A program made the position numbers and the translations under genes. Positions 1 through 7,694 of a stretch of 52,626 nt of DNA are shown here, in pieces (the first letter of the stretch is position 1; every line of letters starts with the position of its first letter). The notes beneath the pieces were generated by a model, which saw nothing but the letters and a program-made list of their open reading frames with translations, did no database searches and was not told the DNA's origin. The DNA is from Lachnospiraceae bacterium (GTDB lineage: Bacteria; Bacillota; Clostridia; Lachnospirales; Lachnospiraceae), in the NCBI GenBank assembly GCA_024697225.1, contig JAILGA010000150.1, positions 1 to 52,626 of the forward strand, written 5' to 3'.

Positions 1-21
1 CCATTCTCGGCAGGTGAGAAA

Positions 22-1239
22 GTGAAGGATCGGGGATCATCCAAAAGTAGATTTTCCGCGGTTCACTCCGGGGTATTTCTCCTTGTCTCAACCAAGGTGG
101 TAGGAAACCGGAAAAACCAGATCTACGATGTGGTGAGTACACTGGCGCTTATCGTAAATCTGGCGGCAGGTTTCGCACTGACTTTCGATAGCATGGCGGT
201 GGGCATGGGACCGGCTCTGAAATGGATCGAGGCGGTCACCGTGGCCTTTTTTGCCGTTGATTACCTGATGAGATGCTTCACGGCGGATCTTCTGTACCCT
301 GAGTTGTCAAGTCCGAAGGCTCAGTTAAGATATATGTTTTCATTCAGCGGATTGGTAGACCTGCTGTCGTTTCTTCCGTACTATCTGCCGTTCTTTTTCC
401 CGTCCGGAGCCGCAGCCTTCAGGATGTTCAGGGTTGCCAGGATATTCAGGCTTTTCAGGATAAATGCCTATTATGATTCCCTGAATGTAATAACATATGT
501 TATTGCAAGCAAGAGGCAGCAGCTTTTGTCTTCTTTCTTCATTTTGCTGGTGCTGATGACCGGTTCGAGCCTCTGTATGTATTCTCTTGAACATGAGGCG
601 CAGCCGGATGTGTTTTCTAATGCGTTTTCGGGTATATGGTGGTCGGTGTCTACACTGCTTACCGTCGGGTATGGTGATATTTATCCCGTGACCACTGCCG
701 GAAAGGTGATGGGAATACTTATAACCTTCATGGGCGTCGGTGTGGTGGCGATCCCTACAGGTATCATTTCGGCTGGCTTTGTTGAGCAATATACCCGTGT
801 AAAACGCATCGGTGAAATGGTGGATGAAGACATAAAATTTATTAAAACAGAATTAAAGAAAGGCGATGAATGGTGCGGTAAAGCGATTTCCGAACTTGGG
901 CTTCCGGAGGGTATACTCATTGCGTCAGTACAAAGAAACGGTGAGAACCTGATACCGAGGGGAGATCTGGTATTACAAATGACTGATGTAGTCATTCTTG
1001 CTGCGGATTCTGTGGACGGTGGGAAACCGGTCAACATCAGAGAAGTGATAGTGACCAAAAATCATATCTGGGATGGAGTTTCGATCCGGGACCTTGATAT
1101 ATCGAGACAGACGCTTATAGTAATGGTGAAGAGGGGCGAAAAAAGCATCGTTCCCACAGGAAGTCTTGTTATCAGAAGCGGAGACAGAGTATTTTTATAC
1201 TCCGAGGGAAGGTCGCTGTTTAAATCATTCGATTTCTGA
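22..1239 (+). CDS. Voltage-gated-type potassium channel with two C-terminal TrkA-C-like domains
   Basis: Predicted six-helix plasma-membrane K+ channel. The selectivity filter TVGYGD is at residues 214-219, flanked by a pore helix and the last membrane helix. A voltage-sensor-like S4 segment with regularly spaced arginines is at about 134-146. Hydrophobic segments at about 36-55 and 70-85 fit S1-S2. After the pore, about 285-405 looks like two successive TrkA-C (RCK-C) ligand-binding domains, each with the phrase 'IP-G' followed by a 'GD-V' turn. The annotated start is GTG with no clear ribosome-binding site, and the frame stays open to base 1, so the gene may begin before the window. The gene is convergent with proC, 10 bases away. 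A perfect 16-bp palindrome (489-504) lies inside it. Assignment as a K+ channel is firm; gating ligand is unknown. Confidence 0.9.
   Translation: MKDRGSSKSRFSAVHSGVFLLVSTKVVGNRKNQIYDVVSTLALIVNLAAGFALTFDSMAVGMGPALKWIEAVTVAFFAVDYLMRCFTADLLYPELSSPKAQLRYMFSFSGLVDLLSFLPYYLPFFFPSGAAAFRMFRVARIFRLFRINAYYDSLNVITYVIASKRQQLLSSFFILLVLMTGSSLCMYSLEHEAQPDVFSNAFSGIWWSVSTLLTVGYGDIYPVTTAGKVMGILITFMGVGVVAIPTGIISAGFVEQYTRVKRIGEMVDEDIKFIKTELKKGDEWCGKAISELGLPEGILIASVQRNGENLIPRGDLVLQMTDVVILAADSVDGGKPVNIREVIVTKNHIWDGVSIRDLDISRQTLIVMVKRGEKSIVPTGSLVIRSGDRVFLYSEGRSLFKSFDF
490..503. repeat. Palindrome site ATAWC-N4-GWTAT, intragenic
   Basis: The core is ATAACATATGTTAT. With one base on each side it is a perfect 16-bp palindrome, AATAACATATGTTATT. 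It lies inside the K+ channel gene and is read there as part of the coding sequence. One of 20 exact copies of the motif in this window. Confidence 0.75.
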
Positions 1240-1249
1240 ATCTCGTACC

Positions 1250-2050
1250 TTACTTTTTTTCCATTATCGCATCAATGCTTGCCATACAGGCGGATCTGAG
1301 TCCGTGATCCTCAAGCGCCTGAACCCCTCTTATTGTTGTTCCTGACGGGGAACATACCTGATCCTTGAGGACACCGGGATGAAGACCTGTCTGCTGCTGC
1401 AGCTTTGCAGAGCCGAGAAGCGCCTGAGAGATCAGAGAGTACGCATCCTGTCTGGATATGCCGTATTTTACCGCGGCATCGGCGTATGCTTCAATGAACA
1501 TGTCCGCAAAGGCGGGAAAACAGCCGGTGACTGCACCGCCTATGCCCATGAGGGATGCGGGGAGCTCGTGAACGAGCCCCAGAGGTTTGAGCATGGATAT
1601 CAGAGCCTCCCGCTCATCGTCTCTCAATGTATTTGCAGCTTCGATGAGGAATACTCCTTCACCGACCATTGCGGGCGTGTTGGGCATTATGGTCTGTACC
1701 CTGACGGGGGAGCGAAGATCCGGTATGCCGGAGAGCATTTCGTTATAGCGTTCCAGTGACCATCCTGCAGCCACAGACACCAGAGCTTTTCCGCTGAGCG
1801 AGGATCCGATCCCGGTGAGGGCATCTTCTATCTGATATGGCTTGCAGCAGATGAACAGCATTTCGCAGCCCTCTGCCAGTTCCTTTGATGACGGACACGG
1901 AGTGAAACCGATACTTGCTGCATTCTGTTCCAGTTTTTCGCGATGCGGTGCATAGGCGAAAATGTCCGCCCTGTCAGCGGTACCGGAACTTATAAAGCCC
2001 CGGCACAGCGCCTGAGCCATATTGCCCATACCCAGGAAACCGATTTTCAT
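1250..2050 (-). CDS. proC: Pyrroline-5-carboxylate reductase
   Basis: Catalyses the last step of proline synthesis, NAD(P)H-dependent reduction of 1-pyrroline-5-carboxylate in the cytoplasm. The 266-residue product begins MKIGFLGMGNMAQ, a Rossmann dinucleotide-binding loop, and has the C-terminal family region around 'GSAKLQQQTGLHPGVL' and 'CSPSGTTIRGVQALE' that forms the dimer and active site. An upstream in-frame ATG would add ten residues, but a GGAGGT ribosome-binding site lies 8 bases before this ATG, so the shorter start is chosen. Length matches the family. It is the last gene of a minus-strand run PBP - yfbR-like - proC and ends 10 bases from the convergent K+ channel gene. Confidence 0.95.
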   Translation of the reverse strand: MKIGFLGMGNMAQALCRGFISSGTADRADIFAYAPHREKLEQNAASIGFTPCPSSKELAEGCEMLFICCKPYQIEDALTGIGSSLSGKALVSVAAGWSLERYNEMLSGIPDLRSPVRVQTIMPNTPAMVGEGVFLIEAANTLRDDEREALISMLKPLGLVHELPASLMGIGGAVTGCFPAFADMFIEAYADAAVKYGISRQDAYSLISQALLGSAKLQQQTGLHPGVLKDQVCSPSGTTIRGVQALEDHGLRSACMASIDAIMEKK

Positions 2051-2120
2051 GCAATCATACCTCCGATCCTGTTGATCCACAAAGGATGTTTATCCCGGCC
2101 TGACTCTTTTTCCGTTAAAC

Positions 2121-2723
2121 TTATCCGTTTTTTACAAGTTCATCGAGCGTATTGCCGTATGAGGGGAGAAACTCAATCATGAAGTCTTTTACTTCGGGGA
2201 GTTCTCTGCTCATCCGTTCGATGGATTCTCTTGTGGCATTCTCTGCGGTACGGAATTCAAGATTGCCGGCATCCCTTTCTTCCATGCATTTTATCAGCGC
2301 CGAGAATTTGTCGGCCGCTTTTACAAGCTTTCGCATATATGCATCGTTTTCCTCGCCGCTCTCGAAGAATACCGTGCTGTAGGCACCTCTGAGATCCTCG
2401 GGCAGCATTCTCAGAAGCTGGTCCTCTGCGACGGCTTCCACCTCTTTATATGCCCGCCTCAGATCACTGGTATAATACTTCACCGGTGTTGGCATATCAC
2501 CTGTTATTATTTCTGAAGCATCGTGATAGAGGCCGATAAGGGCAGCTCTGTCGGCGTTGAGATTCTTTCCATAACGGATGTTACCGATCGTACACAGGGC
2601 GTGCGCGATCATGGCAACTTCTAGAGAGTGTTCGCTTAGATTTTCCTGTCTTGCGTTTCTCATCAGCGCCCAGCGGTCGATATATTTCAGGCGCGAAAGG
2701 GTTGCAAAAAATGAGTAGCTCAT
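2121..2723 (-). CDS. yfbR: YfbR-like HD-domain 5'-deoxynucleotidase
   Basis: A 200-residue HD-superfamily phosphohydrolase resembling E. coli YfbR, which dephosphorylates deoxynucleoside 5'-monophosphates. Visible family features are the N-terminal 'RWALMRNARQENLSEHS' segment with metal ligand H32, the HD pair H67-D68 in 'LYHDASEI', and the following 'GDMPTPVKY' loop. The start ATG is 2 bases past the PBP stop codon. A GGGAGG ribosome-binding site six bases upstream overlaps the last PBP codons, so the two genes are very probably translationally coupled. A motif site (2494-2507) lies inside the gene. Substrate preference cannot be read from sequence. Confidence 0.88.
   Translation of the reverse strand: MSYSFFATLSRLKYIDRWALMRNARQENLSEHSLEVAMIAHALCTIGNIRYGKNLNADRAALIGLYHDASEIITGDMPTPVKYYTSDLRRAYKEVEAVAEDQLLRMLPEDLRGAYSTVFFESGEENDAYMRKLVKAADKFSALIKCMEERDAGNLEFRTAENATRESIERMSRELPEVKDFMIEFLPSYGNTLDELVKNG
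2494..2507. repeat. Palindrome site ATAWC-N4-GWTAT, intragenic
   Basis: ATATCACCTGTTAT, inside the yfbR-like gene. Exact match to the window-wide motif. Confidence 0.6.
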
Positions 2724-2725
2724 AA

Positions 2726-5479
2726 TCAGCCTCCCGGATCAGGTGCGGGCTGTTCTTCGGCCGGAGGAGGCGGCGGAGCTGCAGCAGCTGCTGCAGCGGC
2801 TGCTGCTGCGGCCGCCGCGTCCAACTGTGCCTGCTGGCTCGCGATGATCTCGGCGGAATTCTCCTGCGCAAAGAATGTCTCGTCGTGCTGGCAGTGGCTT
2901 TGGACGCTTACCACATTGCCTTCCGCGTCGGTCACAGTGGCATCGGTGGTCACTGCTTCAGGCTCTATGCCTGCGGCCAGTGCGGTACCTCTTGCGAGTG
3001 CCTGGGGTTCGGGCAAGGGAAGCTCGAAAACACCGTCCTGTTTGAAAGGACACATTTCAGCGGCGGGCTTGCCGTCAAACCGGCATATACTTCCCTGGTA
3101 ATGCACGTTGCAGGTTTCGGTGGGTACTGTGCCGTCTGCGAATATCTCTGTTTTGAGATGTGCATCGCACAGACCCGGTATCGGAAGCTTCCCGGATTTT
3201 GAACAGATGGTGGCGCTGACTATGCCTTCAGGTTTAGTGAAGTCCCGGGATTCCAGATTCTCGTGAACCTGTCCCATTACCAGACGCCAGAATCTCTTTG
3301 CGAGCATTGATTCCTCGGAATCAAGCTTGGCGTTGTTGTTGTCAAAACCTGCCCAGGTAGCGGCGGTATAATAGTCGGTATATCCTGCGAACCATACATC
3401 GTTATTGGCGGTGGTGGTGCCGGTCTTACCCGCTATGGGAGTCGTACCGAAGTTTACGCTGCCGCCGGTGCCGGAAGGGCCGGATACGACATCCTTCATT
3501 GCGCTGGTCAGCAGATAGGCGGTGGTCTCCTTGAGCACGCGGTGGGATTTCGGTGCGGTATTGTCGATTATGATGTTGTTGTCATGGTCGACTATTTTGG
3601 TGTAGAGCTTGGGCTTGATGTATTCGCCGCCGTTTGCTATGGTGGCATAGGCCGCGGTCAGTTCTATGTTTTTGACGCCGAAAGTCACGCCGCCGAGCGC
3701 CAGTGTCTGGTTGACGTCTCCGAAGATCTGGTCTCCGACCTGTACGCCCTCGGTGAGGGTTGTGAATCCGAAATTCTGCAGGTATTCAAAGCCAAGCTGA
3801 GGGGTTATCACAGTCAGCGTTTTGACGGCTATGATATTCAGTGACTCCATTATACCCCTGCGGAAGGAGCAGATTCCCCTGTATCCGTTGGAATACCAGT
3901 TTCTGACCGGTCGTCCGCCGTCGTAACAGAAGGGTGCATCATTATATACGGTGGCCAGAGTCTGTCCGGCGCTGTCGAGTGCCGGGGCATATGCAGCGAC
4001 GACCTTGAAGGTGGAACCCGGCTGCCTGAATGCATCTGTTGCTCTGTTGAAGGTCCGGCTCGCATCTTTGGGGCCGCGGCCGCCTTCCATTGCAACCACG
4101 TTACCTGTATGCTGGTCTATTATGGTCATGGAGATCTGCGGTTCAGGCGTGAGGCGCACGTTTTCCTTGAAGATCTCGTCTCCTGCGCCAAGGAGAGATT
4201 CCTCATATTCCTTTACGGCGTCATAGGCATCGTCCTGAGAAGAAAAGAGCATGTTGAACGAAGGATGGGACTCCTTGTACCAGGCCTTGAACATCTCGGA
4301 ACTGAAGTTCTCCTTTTCACCATTCCCTCTGGATATCGTCAGGGCAAAGTCGAGATCCCATTTGGTATTGGCGGGATAATTGCCCTCGTCCTGGAAGGCA
4401 TCATCCATGATCTTCTGGATCGCGGGATCCTGGGTTGAATAGATCTTAAGACCGCCGCTGTACAAAAGGGAATATGCCTGGGTCTCGTTATAGCCGTATT
4501 CTATAAGATCGTCCAGAACATCGTTAGTCAAGGCATCGACAAAATATGAGTTGACAGAGTTGTCAATGACGGTCTCGTTGGTCGTCTGTATCCTTGAATA
4601 CACGTCGTCGGCAAGGGCATCATCGTATGCGTCCTGATCGATAAAACCTGCCTCGAGCATGTTCCTGAGTACCTTTTTCCGGCGCTCCCCGTTCTTGTCG
4701 GGGTGGGTGATGGGATTGAGAGCGCTGGGATTCTGGGTTATGGAGGCTATGACCGCGCACTCCGACAGGTTGAGCGTGCTGACTGATTTGTTGAAGTAGC
4801 GAAGTGACGCCGCCTGCACACCGAGTGTATTCTGACCGAGGTTTATGGTGTTGAGATAGTTGACCAGAATGTCATCCTTGCTCATGGTCTTTTCCAGCTG
4901 GACTGCCAGATACTGCTCCTGGATTTTTCGTCTAAGGCTTGCGATATTGAGACCGAATATCCGGCTCTCGGTTTCGCCCTCGGAGGTCCAGGTCGTAAAG
5001 ACATTGTTCTTAAGCAGCTGCTGGGTTATGGTAGAGGCGCCTTCCGTGAAGTGCAGGCCGTTCCTTATGCCGACAACCCCGGCGCGGATGATGCCCTGGA
5101 TATCGATGCCGCGGTGTTCATAATACCTTGAGTCCTCTATTGCGACAAAAGCATGCTGAAGGTTTAAGGGGATCATATCCAGAGTTACGGGAATGCGGTT
5201 TGAATCCGTGGAAACGAGCTTGGCGGTCTGATTGCCCTCGGTGTCATAAACAAAGGTTGAGAAGCCGCTCGGCGTGACATCGATGAGTTCTATGTCAGGG
5301 GAGGTGTTGATGATGCCTCTTAACAGACCCATACCGCCGCTGAAGCCGGTCAGAGATATTCCGATTATGCCGAGCAAAAGCGCACCCTGGATGAGAACCC
5401 AGAGCTTCATGCCCCATTTACCGCCTGATGCGGCGATCTGATGCTGTTGTGCGCGTATACCCTGTCTGGAGTAGTTCAT
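2726..5479 (-). CDS. ponA: Class A penicillin-binding protein (glycosyltransferase/transpeptidase)
   Basis: Bifunctional peptidoglycan synthase anchored by one N-terminal helix (about residues 26-45). It polymerises glycan strands and cross-links stem peptides outside the membrane. The GT51 domain shows 'EDSRYYEHRGID' (catalytic Glu about 115) and 'GASTITQQLLKNN'. The transpeptidase domain shows STFK with nucleophile S489, an SLN motif, and KTGT at K685. The C-terminus carries an uninterrupted run of 15 alanines followed by five prolines and an acidic Pro-rich tail, which is unusual. ATG at 5479 (917 residues) is preferred over a start 13 codons upstream, because that extension would lie on top of a near-perfect promoter (-10 at 5490-5495). 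With this start the mRNA would have a leader of only a few bases. An internal ATG at codon 24 is an alternative. Confidence 0.93.
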   Translation of the reverse strand: MNYSRQGIRAQQHQIAASGGKWGMKLWVLIQGALLLGIIGISLTGFSGGMGLLRGIINTSPDIELIDVTPSGFSTFVYDTEGNQTAKLVSTDSNRIPVTLDMIPLNLQHAFVAIEDSRYYEHRGIDIQGIIRAGVVGIRNGLHFTEGASTITQQLLKNNVFTTWTSEGETESRIFGLNIASLRRKIQEQYLAVQLEKTMSKDDILVNYLNTINLGQNTLGVQAASLRYFNKSVSTLNLSECAVIASITQNPSALNPITHPDKNGERRKKVLRNMLEAGFIDQDAYDDALADDVYSRIQTTNETVIDNSVNSYFVDALTNDVLDDLIEYGYNETQAYSLLYSGGLKIYSTQDPAIQKIMDDAFQDEGNYPANTKWDLDFALTISRGNGEKENFSSEMFKAWYKESHPSFNMLFSSQDDAYDAVKEYEESLLGAGDEIFKENVRLTPEPQISMTIIDQHTGNVVAMEGGRGPKDASRTFNRATDAFRQPGSTFKVVAAYAPALDSAGQTLATVYNDAPFCYDGGRPVRNWYSNGYRGICSFRRGIMESLNIIAVKTLTVITPQLGFEYLQNFGFTTLTEGVQVGDQIFGDVNQTLALGGVTFGVKNIELTAAYATIANGGEYIKPKLYTKIVDHDNNIIIDNTAPKSHRVLKETTAYLLTSAMKDVVSGPSGTGGSVNFGTTPIAGKTGTTTANNDVWFAGYTDYYTAATWAGFDNNNAKLDSEESMLAKRFWRLVMGQVHENLESRDFTKPEGIVSATICSKSGKLPIPGLCDAHLKTEIFADGTVPTETCNVHYQGSICRFDGKPAAEMCPFKQDGVFELPLPEPQALARGTALAAGIEPEAVTTDATVTDAEGNVVSVQSHCQHDETFFAQENSAEIIASQQAQLDAAAAAAAAAAAAAAPPPPPAEEQPAPDPGG

Positions 5480-5489
5480 AATCTTTCGT

Positions 5490-5518
5490 ATTATAATACA
5501 TGCCCATTCGGTTGACAA
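5490..5518 (-). promoter_or_regulatory. Sigma-70-type promoter for the PBP operon
   Basis: Read on the minus strand: -35 TTGTCA (5518-5513), exactly 17 bases, -10 TATAAT (5495-5490). The expected transcription start falls near 5483, about four bases before the chosen ATG. The -35 shares five of its six base pairs with the -35 of the opposite promoter. Confidence 0.8.
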
Positions 5519-5541
5519 GCCTGCGCGAAACGCATTATTAT
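5512..5541 (+). promoter_or_regulatory. Divergent promoter for the SGNH gene
   Basis: -35 TTGACA (5512-5517, consensus), 18-base spacer, -10 TATTAT (5536-5541). The expected start is about 5548, which is the A of the ATG, so the transcript would be leaderless. There is no ribosome-binding site between -10 and ATG. Confidence 0.7.
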
Positions 5542-5547
5542 TAAGAA

Positions 5548-7053
5548 ATGATTAATCGCAGGACAGTTTTCAAGATATTACTTTTCAGCGCGCTTCTGAC
5601 AGCACTTCTGCTTCTGTGTGCATTTATACTTGAGCGCAAGGAGAGCATCCGCAGGTACGCCGATATGAAGGAGGCGTCAAAGGGTACGGATGTGCTGATC
5701 CTTGGATCCTCTCATGTGATAAACGGCCTGAATCCTGTTGTGATGTACGAGGATAAGGGGATCGCCGCTTATAATCTTGGTGGACACGGGAGCATCATAC
5801 CTGTAAGCTATTATGAGTTCCTTCTTGCTCTCAGGGATTTTGATCCGTCGCTTGTGATCCTTGACGGCTATATGATGGAGAGAGATTATCATTTCCTGGA
5901 CGTGATGACGGATGAATATACGGATGAGAACAGAAAGGACGCCGTCAGCCAGCTGCATTTGTGTCTGGACGCCTTTCCGCTTTGCAGGATCAAGCTGCAT
6001 GCCGTGAGAGATCTGGTCTCGGACAACGGCACGAGACTGAGGCTCCTGTTCCCGTTCATGCTGTATCACAACAGATGGTCATCGCTTTCCGCCGACGATC
6101 TGGTGCCCGCCGGTATGTCCGCACAGGACAACAGACTGCTGGGCGCCCAGATAAGATACGGCCTTGACTGGAGGATAGCGGAACACAGCATGGATACCGG
6201 CGAAGAGGACGAGACCATCAGCGAGGGCGAGCGGTATCTGCAAATGATACTGGCAGCCTGCAGGGAGAGGGACATCAGACTTGCGCTGACATATCTTGCC
6301 TGTAATTCCACCGAAGCGGACAGAAGAGCTGCCGAAAGACTGGGTGTCCTGGCCGCCTCCGAGGGGCTGCCGTATCTGAATATGCTCTCGGATGATCCCA
6401 CTGATATGCGCACGGACTACAGCGACGAAGGGCATCTGAACCTTCTGGGAATGGTCAGGGCGACACGTGCCGTTGAGGAATTCATAGTTCAAAACACTCC
6501 TGTTCCGGACAGAAGAGGCGAAGACGGTTATTCGCTCTGGCAGAGGAGAGCGGAGCAGTACCATTTATCTCTGGATGAGAGACTGCTGGAGGCCGGGAGC
6601 CTTACAGAGGCTCTGCTTATCCTTGGTGCGGATCCCGGACACGCGGATGCGCTTCTGTATATGCCCGGGACCGGAATGGCCTCCGGGGATCCGGCTGTAT
6701 GCAGACTGCTGGATTCGTATGTGCCGGATAACGGTGTGCGGAAGGCACACTGCGATGGCGAACCTTCTTTCGTGGTCATAGGTTCAAATAATAACATGTG
6801 TGATTTTTGCGGATATTCTGTTAATGACCCGACGGACGTTGGCCTCGGTTCCGGAAAGACACTGGAACTGATACAGGTCGAGAATTTCACCGGTGCATAT
6901 CTTGATGGTGATGAATCGGAAAACCTGCTGGATATGGAGGACGGCCGGCTTTCGGATGCACAGCTGGTCCTTTTGGATCCGGACAACGGAGAGGTAAGAA
7001 AACGACTGCTATTTAATTATCCGACAGGGACGGCCCCTGACGAGGAACAATAA
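5548..7053 (+). CDS. Membrane-anchored SGNH/GDSL-fold protein (DltD/AlgX-like)
   Basis: The 501-residue product has one N-terminal membrane helix (about 9-27) followed by an SGNH-hydrolase-like domain facing outward. Block I is 'ILGSSHVINGLNP' with the candidate nucleophile at S54 or S55. A 'GGHG' turn fits block II, and 'DEGHLN' (D293, H296) fits the C-terminal catalytic Asp-His pair. Such proteins usually act with membrane acyltransferases in O-acylation of surface polymers; an MBOAT is encoded at 38.8 kb but not next to this gene. The C-terminal ~150 residues are not recognised. The start has no ribosome-binding site; see the promoter. mntP follows after 8 bases. Confidence 0.75.
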   Translation: MINRRTVFKILLFSALLTALLLLCAFILERKESIRRYADMKEASKGTDVLILGSSHVINGLNPVVMYEDKGIAAYNLGGHGSIIPVSYYEFLLALRDFDPSLVILDGYMMERDYHFLDVMTDEYTDENRKDAVSQLHLCLDAFPLCRIKLHAVRDLVSDNGTRLRLLFPFMLYHNRWSSLSADDLVPAGMSAQDNRLLGAQIRYGLDWRIAEHSMDTGEEDETISEGERYLQMILAACRERDIRLALTYLACNSTEADRRAAERLGVLAASEGLPYLNMLSDDPTDMRTDYSDEGHLNLLGMVRATRAVEEFIVQNTPVPDRRGEDGYSLWQRRAEQYHLSLDERLLEAGSLTEALLILGADPGHADALLYMPGTGMASGDPAVCRLLDSYVPDNGVRKAHCDGEPSFVVIGSNNNMCDFCGYSVNDPTDVGLGSGKTLELIQVENFTGAYLDGDESENLLDMEDGRLSDAQLVLLDPDNGEVRKRLLFNYPTGTAPDEEQ

Positions 7054-7063
7054 CACACGTTAT
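7050..7063. repeat. Palindrome site overlapping the mntP start codon
   Basis: ATAACACACGTTAT. Its last bases are the AT of the mntP ATG (7062-7064). It also sits in the 8-base gap after the SGNH gene. Confidence 0.7.
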
Positions 7064-7694
7064 GGAAATGCTTCTATTCACAGTTAACAGCGTGGCTTTG
7101 GGAATCGGCCTTGCGATGGATGCTTTCTCGGTGTCCATTACTAACGGCTTGAGAGAACCGGGAATGAAAAGAAAACGCATGTTATTTATTTCCGGAACGT
7201 ATGCGTTTTTTCAGTTTATCATGCCGGTGACCGGCTGGTTCCTGGTAAGGAGAGCAACAGATGTCTTTTCGTTCCTGGAGCCTGCTATTCCGTGGACGGC
7301 GCTGATACTGCTTAGTGTGATAGGCGGCAAGATGTTTGCGGAGGGTATCGCACAGATCATCAGGGACCGGAATATGGCTGAAGCGGGAGAGGATAAGGAC
7401 ACAGAAGAAGGTGCGGAAGGATTTAAGCCGGTGAGTCTGTCGGAGCTTGCGGGACAGGGCGTAGCCACTGCGATAGATGCACTGTCCGTGGGGCTTACAA
7501 CAGAAAAGTATTCTTTGCCGGCGGCTTTTGGATCGGCGCTCATCATAGCGGCAGTCACCTGGGTGATATGTATGGCGGGCCTTAAGCTGGGCAAGATGTT
7601 TGGCATGAAGCTGGCACACAGGGGAGCCGTTGTCGGGGGTGCGATCCTTGTGGGGATAGGCGTGGAGATCTTTGTCAGAGGTGTATTCTTATGA
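7062..7694 (+). CDS. mntP: Manganese efflux pump MntP
   Basis: Six-helix inner-membrane exporter of Mn2+ of the MntP (DUF204) family. The two internally repeated signature motifs are visible: 'GLAMDAFSVSI' near residues 16-26, with D20, and 'ATAIDALSVGL' near 136-146. They contribute the acidic residues needed for transport in characterised members. A charged cytoplasmic loop (about 105-120, rich in Glu and Asp) separates the two halves. Length is slightly above the usual ~190. The start codon lies inside a palindromic site, and GAGGA is 15 bases upstream, which is long; ATG at 7068 is an alternative. No yybP-type manganese riboswitch is present, since the gene follows its neighbour after 8 bases. 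Confidence 0.93.
   Translation: MEMLLFTVNSVALGIGLAMDAFSVSITNGLREPGMKRKRMLFISGTYAFFQFIMPVTGWFLVRRATDVFSFLEPAIPWTALILLSVIGGKMFAEGIAQIIRDRNMAEAGEDKDTEEGAEGFKPVSLSELAGQGVATAIDALSVGLTTEKYSLPAAFGSALIIAAVTWVICMAGLKLGKMFGMKLAHRGAVVGGAILVGIGVEIFVRGVFL

Noticed and set aside
5165-5178. Additional palindrome-like site in the PBP gene (ATATC CAGA GTTAC)
   Set aside because: One mismatch. About five such one-mismatch matches are expected by chance in this length, so isolated intragenic near-matches are not listed as sites.
6787-6800. Palindrome-like site in the SGNH gene (ATAAC ATGT GTGAT)
   Set aside because: One mismatch and isolated; within chance expectation.
7000-7062. Manganese (yybP-ykoY) riboswitch before mntP
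   Set aside because: mntP begins 8 bases after the previous gene; no room for the aptamer and no matching sequence in the gene end.
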